A stretch of 11,607 bases of DNA from an uncultured Blautia sp. GTDB lineage: Bacteria; Bacillota; Clostridia; Lachnospirales; Lachnospiraceae. The stretch covers positions 1 to 11,607 of the forward strand of contig CAKRRX010000080.1 of the NCBI GenBank assembly GCA_934394595.1, written 5' to 3'. This document shows positions 7,185 through 11,607 of this stretch, one piece after another (within the stretch, counting starts at the first letter, position 1; every line of letters begins with the position of its first letter). The notes beneath the pieces were generated by a model. It had not been told where the DNA came from and did no database searches. It worked only from the letters and a program-made list of their open reading frames with translations. The position numbers were made by a program, and so were the translations under genes.

Positions 7185-8366
7185 ATGAAAACTGTTTTCA
7201 CGAACGGAAGAATTATCCTCGCTGACAGGATCCTCGACGGCTACAGCGTGATCGTCGAGGACGGCGTTATCTCTGACGTGACCAAGGGCAATACCGCGGC
7301 GGACAAGGTCGTCGACCTTGGCGGCCGCTACCTCGCTCCCGGCTTTATCGACATGCACACCCACGGCGCGGGCGGGCACGACTTTATGGACGGTACCGAG
7401 GAAGCCGTAAAGGGTGCGTGCATGACCCACCTGAGCCACGGCACGACCTCCATCGTACCCACGACGCTCACCTGCCTCAACAGCGAGCTGTTCAATTTCT
7501 TTGAGGTCTTCCGCAAGGTCAAGGCCGGCTGGCACGAGGGACCGAACCTCCTCGGCATACACCTTGAAGGCCCGTTCTTCAACGCCGCGCAGGCCGGTGC
7601 GCAGGACCCCAAGTTCCTGCAGCTGCCGACGAGGGAGAACTTCATGCCGATCCTCGAGGCCGGCGGCGCGGACATTATGAGAATTTCTGTGGCCGTTGAG
7701 CTTGAGGGCGCGCTCGAACTCGGCGAAGAGCTCAAGAAGCGCGGCATCATCGCCGCCATCGGGCATTCAGACGCAACTTATGCCGAGGTCGCGAAAGCGG
7801 TCGAGGCCGGGTACAGCTTCGTGACACATCTGTACTCGGGCATGTCGGCTCTGCACCGCGTCGGCCCGTACAGAGTGCTCGGCGTTGTGGAATCGGCCTA
7901 TCTGTTCGATGAACTCGGCGTTGAGATAATTTCGGACGGGAAGCATCTGCCGCCGGAGCTTCTGAGACTGATAGTCAAAAACAAGGGCATCGACAACATC
8001 TGCCTTATCACCGACTCCATGCGCGGCGCCGGAATGCCAGAGGGCTCACGCCCCAAGCTCGGCAGCCTCACGAACGGGCAGGAGACGCTCATCCGCGACG
8101 GCGTCGCGATGATGCCCGACCTCAAGGCCTTTGCCGGAAGCGTCTGCACTACCGACAGATGTGTGCGCACCATGTATAAGCTCGCGGGCGTGTCCCTGCC
8201 TGACGCTGTGCGCATGATGACCGCGAACCCCGCGAGGGTGCTCGGCATAGACGGCAGCAAGGGCACGATCGCGAAGGGCATGGATGCAGACCTCGTCGTT
8301 TTCGATGAGGACATCAATATCTCCTCGGTGTACGTCGGAGGAGAGCCGCGTTATACGGCAGAGTGA
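7185..8366 (+). CDS. nagA: NagA-like N-acetylglucosamine-6-phosphate deacetylase, atypical substrate loops
   Basis: This 393-residue amidohydrolase-superfamily metalloenzyme is of normal NagA length. It would remove the acetyl group from a 2-acetamido sugar. Metal and catalytic residues are present: HTH (His58, His60) after the first barrel strand, Glu128 in GIHLEGPF, His194 in IGHSDA, His215 in VTHLYSGM, and Asp277 in LITDSM. The HxH pair resembles the two-metal B. subtilis type rather than the E. coli type. Substrate-side motifs depart from the usual ones: THLYSGM replaces THLFNAM, the GREPG-type loop that supplies the phosphate-contacting arginine is replaced by HRVGPYR (224-230), and SDGKHLP replaces the usual ADGxHV. 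These changes suggest an altered C6 group on the substrate, though the family assignment is firm. AAAGGAG (7174-7180) precedes the ATG. The gene lies in the catabolic operon after the long hairpin. Confidence 0.9.
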   Translation: MKTVFTNGRIILADRILDGYSVIVEDGVISDVTKGNTAADKVVDLGGRYLAPGFIDMHTHGAGGHDFMDGTEEAVKGACMTHLSHGTTSIVPTTLTCLNSELFNFFEVFRKVKAGWHEGPNLLGIHLEGPFFNAAQAGAQDPKFLQLPTRENFMPILEAGGADIMRISVAVELEGALELGEELKKRGIIAAIGHSDATYAEVAKAVEAGYSFVTHLYSGMSALHRVGPYRVLGVVESAYLFDELGVEIISDGKHLPPELLRLIVKNKGIDNICLITDSMRGAGMPEGSRPKLGSLTNGQETLIRDGVAMMPDLKAFAGSVCTTDRCVRTMYKLAGVSLPDAVRMMTANPARVLGIDGSKGTIAKGMDADLVVFDEDINISSVYVGGEPRYTAE

Positions 8367-8390
8367 TCAATATACGGAGGAACCTGAATT

Positions 8391-9485
8391 ATGCAAATGA
8401 CATGGCGCTGGTACGGTGAGGGCAACGACCCTATCACCCTTGCCGATATCAAGCAGATCCCCGGTGTGACCGGCATCGTCTGGGCGCTTCACAATAAGCT
8501 GCCCGGAGAGATATGGACCGTTGAGGAGATAGAGGAGGTTCGCCAGCAGATCGAAGGCGCGGGCTTCAACATGGACGTGGTCGAATCCGTGAACGTCCAT
8601 GACGATATTAAGATCGGCCTGCCCACTCGGGACGGGCTTATCGAAAACTACAAGGCCACAATGCGCAACCTCTCCAAATTCGGCGTGAAGGTGATATGCT
8701 ATAACTTCATGCCTATCTTTGACTGGACGCGCACGGACCTGTTCCACCCCGTGGGTGATGGCTCAACTGCGCTGTTCTATCAGAAGGATATGATCCGCGA
8801 TGACTACAAGTCCATGGCCGAGTATATCCTCAGCTTCACCGAGAAGTACAACATGACCTTCCCCGGCTGGGAGCCTGAGAGAATGGCAAAGCTTGATGAG
8901 CTGTTTGCCGCTTACAAGGACGTGACCAAGGAAAAGCTCTGGGATAACCTGCGCTACTTCCTCGAAGCGCTCATGCCCACCTGCCATGAGACCGGCATCA
9001 AAATGGCCATCCACATGGACGATCCCCCCTGGGACATCTTCGGCCTGCCGCGCCTGCTCGTGGATGAGGCGAGCATCGACCGCTTCCTCAAAATGGTCGA
9101 CGATCCGTATAACTGCCTCACCCTCTGCTCCGGTTCGCTGAACGCAAACCCCGAAAACAACGTCGCGGACATCGTACGCAGGCACTGTGACCGCATCGCC
9201 TTTGCCCATGTCCGTAATATCCACCATTTTGACAACGGCGATTTCTCCGAGGCCGCCCACCGCGACTGCTGCGGCGAGACCGGCATCATCGATATTCTCC
9301 GTGCCTACCATGAGAACGGCTATCAGGGCTACATCCGCCCGGATCATGGTCGTCAACTGTGGGAGGAAGGCCCCGGCAACTGCCGCCCGGGCTACGGCAA
9401 GTATGACCGTGCCCTCGGCATCCAGTACATGCTTGGCGTGTGGGATCTGCTGGACAGGCTGAAAGAGGAAAAGAACAATGGCTGA
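8391..9485 (+). CDS. uxuA: D-mannonate dehydratase
   Basis: This enzyme dehydrates D-mannonate to 2-keto-3-deoxy-D-gluconate (EC 4.2.1.8) in the cytoplasm, a late step of hexuronate breakdown. The 364-residue length is normal for the UxuA family (xylose-isomerase-like TIM barrel). Typical segments are MTWRWYGEGNDPITLADIKQ at the N-terminus, VICYNFMPIFDWTRTDL (101-117), and the metal-site residues His208 (AIHMDDPP), Cys246 (LTLCSGS), His273 (FAHVRNIH) and Asp318 (YIRPDHGR). All four expected metal ligands appear present, so the protein should be active. GGAGG (8376-8380) lies 10 bases before the ATG. The 3' end overlaps the next gene by 8 bases. Its product KDG would need a kinase and an aldolase encoded elsewhere. 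Confidence 0.96.
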   Translation: MQMTWRWYGEGNDPITLADIKQIPGVTGIVWALHNKLPGEIWTVEEIEEVRQQIEGAGFNMDVVESVNVHDDIKIGLPTRDGLIENYKATMRNLSKFGVKVICYNFMPIFDWTRTDLFHPVGDGSTALFYQKDMIRDDYKSMAEYILSFTEKYNMTFPGWEPERMAKLDELFAAYKDVTKEKLWDNLRYFLEALMPTCHETGIKMAIHMDDPPWDIFGLPRLLVDEASIDRFLKMVDDPYNCLTLCSGSLNANPENNVADIVRRHCDRIAFAHVRNIHHFDNGDFSEAAHRDCCGETGIIDILRAYHENGYQGYIRPDHGRQLWEEGPGNCRPGYGKYDRALGIQYMLGVWDLLDRLKEEKNNG

Positions 9486-11082
9486 GCTTATTTTGAACGC
9501 CGACGGCATAAAGGATCGTGCCGCGTGGACGGAAAAGGGCTACAGACTCCCGGAATATGACCGGGACGCTATGATCGCCCTGACAAAGGCCGAGCCTGAG
9601 TGGGTACACTTCGGCGCGGGCAATATATTCAAGGCCTTCCAGTGCCGTGATCTTCAAAAGCTTCTCAATAACGGCACGGTGCGCAAGGGCGTCATCGCCG
9701 TTGAACGCCGGAAAAAGGGCGAGGACACTCACGATGGCCTCACCGTGGCCGTCACGCTGAAGGCTGACGGCACCGTTGAGAAGGACGTCATCGGCTCCAT
9801 CGCCGAGACCTGCTATCTCTACGGCGGCGAGGAGCGCCTTGCCGAGATATTCTGCGCGCCGACGCTCAAAATGGTGAGCTTCACCGTCACCGAGAAGGCG
9901 TACTCCATCACGGATTCCGCCGGTTCCCTGACAGCTGAGGTTGCCTCGGACATGGAAGTCGGCCCCGATAAGGCGGCAAGCTACATGGGCAAGCTCACGG
10001 CGCTGCTGTACGCGCGCTATCGCCGCGGCGCACTGCCAGTCGCCATGGTCAGCATGGATAACTGCTCCCATAACGGCGATAAGCTCAAGGCCGCCGTCAC
10101 CGCCTTTGCCGATGCTTGGGTCGGTAACGGCATTGCCGAGGAGGGCTTTGCGCGCTATGTCCATGACGGCAGCCGCGTCAGCTTCCCGTGGACGATGATC
10201 GATAAGATCACCCCCAGCCCCGATATGACCGTGGGCGCGATGCTGGAGAAGGACGGCCTGCACGGCTTCACCCCTGTGCGCAGCGAGCGCGGAACAGTCA
10301 CCGCCCCTTACGTCAATGCCGAGGAGACGGAGTACCTCATCATTGAGGACAGCTTCCCGAACGGGAAACTCCCGCTCGACAAGGCCGGCATCATCTATAC
10401 CGACCGCGCGACTGTCGACAAGGTGGAGCGCATGAAGGTCACGACCTGCCTCAACCCGCTGCACACGGCGCTTGCGGTATACGGCTGCCTGCTGGGCTAT
10501 GACCGTATCTGGAAAGAAATGAAGGATGAGGAGCTTGTGCGCCTTATAAAGACCATTGGCTATAAAGAGGGGCTGCCGGTCGTGACCGACCCGGGTATAA
10601 TCGACCCGAAGGAGTTTATCGACACCGTCGTGAACGTGCGCCTTGTGAACCCCTTCATGCCTGATACGCCTCAGCGCATCGCGACCGATACCTCCCAGAA
10701 GCTGCCCATCCGCTATGGCGAGACGATAAAGGCCTACATGGCCTCCGACACGCTCGATGTGCAGCAGCTGCGCATGATCCCGCTGGTCTTTGCCGGATGG
10801 CTGCGCTATCTGATGGCCGTGGACGATAACGGCAACGCGTTTACCCCGAGTCCCGATCCGATGCTCGGTGAAGCGCAGAGCTATGCCGCAGCTTTCCGTC
10901 TCGGCCAGCATATCACCGCCGCCGAGGCTATGGATAAGCTCTCGGGCCTGCTTTCGAGCGAAAAAGTATTCGGCGTCGATCTTATACAGTGCGGTCTTGC
11001 CGAGCGCGTCTGCGGATACTTCGCGGAGCTCATCGCGGCTCCCGGCGCTGTGAGAGGAACATTGAAAAAATATACGATGTGA
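9478..11082 (+). CDS. uxuB: Mannitol dehydrogenase-family oxidoreductase, probable fructuronate reductase
   Basis: This 534-residue protein is a long-chain polyol dehydrogenase of the UxuB/MtlK family. With UxuA directly before it (8-base overlap), the most likely reaction is NADH-dependent reduction of D-fructuronate to D-mannonate. The N-terminal nucleotide-binding motif is HFGAGNIFKAF (44-54), followed by VSMDNCSHNGDKL (191-203, like the family SCDNxxxNG motif), FPWTMIDKITPSP (236-248) and the catalytic segment RMKVTTCLNPLHTALAVYG (318-336) with Lys320, Asn326 and His329. Classical members have KxxxxNGSH, so Lys-to-Asn spacing is one residue longer here and GS is replaced by PL; this marks a distinct subfamily. 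Altronate or mannitol oxidoreductase activity remains possible, but the UxuA context favours fructuronate. This is the last gene of the operon. Confidence 0.88.
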   Translation: MAELILNADGIKDRAAWTEKGYRLPEYDRDAMIALTKAEPEWVHFGAGNIFKAFQCRDLQKLLNNGTVRKGVIAVERRKKGEDTHDGLTVAVTLKADGTVEKDVIGSIAETCYLYGGEERLAEIFCAPTLKMVSFTVTEKAYSITDSAGSLTAEVASDMEVGPDKAASYMGKLTALLYARYRRGALPVAMVSMDNCSHNGDKLKAAVTAFADAWVGNGIAEEGFARYVHDGSRVSFPWTMIDKITPSPDMTVGAMLEKDGLHGFTPVRSERGTVTAPYVNAEETEYLIIEDSFPNGKLPLDKAGIIYTDRATVDKVERMKVTTCLNPLHTALAVYGCLLGYDRIWKEMKDEELVRLIKTIGYKEGLPVVTDPGIIDPKEFIDTVVNVRLVNPFMPDTPQRIATDTSQKLPIRYGETIKAYMASDTLDVQQLRMIPLVFAGWLRYLMAVDDNGNAFTPSPDPMLGEAQSYAAAFRLGQHITAAEAMDKLSGLLSSEKVFGVDLIQCGLAERVCGYFAELIAAPGAVRGTLKKYTM

Positions 11083-11192
11083 ATTCGGCCGGATAGATAA
11101 AAATGTCTTTGCTGAAGCGCGGTTAAAGCATGTCAACAGAGAAACTATTGCATAGGATACTGCATTGAACCGGAACGACATCAATATTGAAC
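11083..11192. other. Intergenic spacer after the operon, no gene seen
   Basis: This AT-richer spacer shows no convincing ORF. TCAACA (11133-11138) and GATACT (11156-11161), 17 bases apart, could form a weak promoter towards the IclR-like gene; the match is poor and the terminator hairpin lies downstream of it. Confidence 0.25.
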
Positions 11193-11232
11193 AGCACCCC
11201 ATTTGTTATAAAAATACAAAAGGGGTGCTTTT
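11193..11232 (+). terminator. Terminator of the catabolic operon
   Basis: AGCACCCC (11193-11200) pairs with GGGGTGCT (11222-11229), with inner TTTGT/ACAAA pairs (11202-11206/11216-11220) and a TTTT tail (11229-11232). It lies about 110 bases after the uxuB-like stop. The 3' arm contains AGGGG, which also looks like a ribosome binding site for the ATG at 11235. Confidence 0.75.
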
Positions 11233-11235
11233 CTA

Positions 11236-11607
11236 TGCCAAAATGTTCCGAGACTGCATACAGCGGAAAAACAACCGCTGAGCATTACCGAGATCAGCGA
11301 AAAGCTCGGCCTCTATAAGAGCAACGTGTATGATATTCTGTCGACTCTTTGCGCGATGGGGTATCTTGACAGGAGCACCGAGTCGAGCAAATTCTATCTT
11401 GGAAAGAAAATCGTAGTCCTCGGAAGAATGGCGTCCGACAGATACAGCTTCAAAAACATCGCTTCTCCGTATCTGCATCAGCTTGCAAACGAAGTCGGTG
11501 AGATAGCCTATCTTACTGTCCCGATTGGTGTTCATCATATTATATATATTTCATACCCGGCATCCGTACAAAACGCTGAATATGTACCGTCAGGCGCGCT
11601 GTCATGC
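11236..11607 (+). CDS. IclR-family transcriptional regulator, no clear start, runs off the window
   Basis: From about 11272 the frame reads QPLSITEISEKLGLYKSNVYDILSTLCAMGYLDRS, the winged helix-turn-helix of IclR proteins. It is followed by KFYLGKKIVVLG, then the start of the effector domain (IASPYLHQLANEVGEIAYLTVPIG). The frame is open to the window edge. The 5' end is odd: between an in-frame TAA (11209-11211) and the HTH there is no ATG, GTG or TTG, and the usual first helix of IclR proteins is not recognisable. ATG 11235 has an SD-like AGGGG but is in another frame; loss of one A in the run at 11267-11271 would join it to the HTH frame. It may therefore be 5'-truncated, frameshifted or a pseudogene. 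My start coordinate marks only the open frame. IclR proteins often control sugar-acid pathways, so a link to this operon is possible. Confidence 0.7.

Noticed and set aside
2061..8366. Sialic-acid (Neu5Ac) utilisation cluster: TRAP, epimerase, NagA and NagB resemble nan operons
   Set aside because: No N-acetylneuraminate lyase (NanA) or ManNAc kinase is present, uxuA/uxuB have no role in that route, and the NagA/NagB-like phosphate-side motifs are altered. It stays as an alternative if the missing genes lie elsewhere.
9286..11202. Long open frame of 638 codons on the minus strand opposite the uxuB-like gene
   Set aside because: It is an antisense shadow of GC-rich coding sequence: it has no recognisable domain, is Arg/His-rich, and overlaps a well-supported gene throughout.
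1..11607. tRNA or rRNA genes, CRISPR arrays, insertion sequences or phage genes
   Set aside because: I saw no cloverleaf-like sequence, regularly spaced repeats, transposase motifs or phage proteins on either strand.

Overview
The window looks like a chromosomal carbohydrate-utilisation locus from a Gram-positive anaerobe of the Clostridia, possibly an Oscillospirales-type gut bacterium. The evidence is a DegV-family gene (a family typical of Firmicutes), strong AGGAGG-type ribosome binding sites, a lipoprotein-type TRAP binding protein, GC-rich third codon positions and AT-rich intergenic DNA. The taxonomic call is inference; no rRNA or marker gene is present.

Layout. Positions 1-441 hold the 3' end of a degV-like gene, followed by a terminator. 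A LacI-family regulator gene lies on the minus strand (685-1764), probably ending at a hairpin at 584-626. It is divergent from a long plus-strand operon (2061-11082) of eight genes: a three-part TRAP transporter (dctP, dctQ, dctM), an N-acylglucosamine 2-epimerase-family enzyme, a NagB-like deaminase/isomerase, a NagA-like deacetylase, D-mannonate dehydratase (uxuA) and a fructuronate reductase-like polyol dehydrogenase (uxuB-like). The divergent region has a perfect 16-bp palindrome inside the predicted operon promoter. A near-identical 14-bp palindrome and a half site lie at the predicted lacI promoter, so the LacI protein probably controls both directions. Two intercistronic hairpins (after dctP, and between the nagB-like and nagA-like genes) probably adjust relative expression. 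A terminator follows the operon. The window ends inside an IclR-family regulator that has no visible normal start.

How the genes may work together. The set fits one linear pathway better than two unrelated ones. A TRAP transporter brings in a sugar acid. The epimerase interconverts a 2-acetamido sugar at C2. The NagA-like enzyme removes acetate. The NagB-like enzyme isomerises and deaminates the amino sugar to a ketose. The UxuB-like enzyme reduces a keto-uronate and UxuA dehydrates mannonate to 2-keto-3-deoxygluconate. If the substrate is an N-acetyl-hexosaminuronic acid (ManNAcA or GlcNAcA), every step connects: ManNAcA to GlcNAcA, to glucosaminuronate, to fructuronate plus ammonia, to mannonate, to KDG. 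In support, the NagB-like protein lacks the usual phosphate-binding loop and an arginine expected for the sugar phosphate. The NagA-like protein has altered substrate-loop motifs. No amino-sugar kinase and no uronate isomerase (UxaC) is present between the genes. This route is a hypothesis from gene content and motifs, not a demonstrated function.
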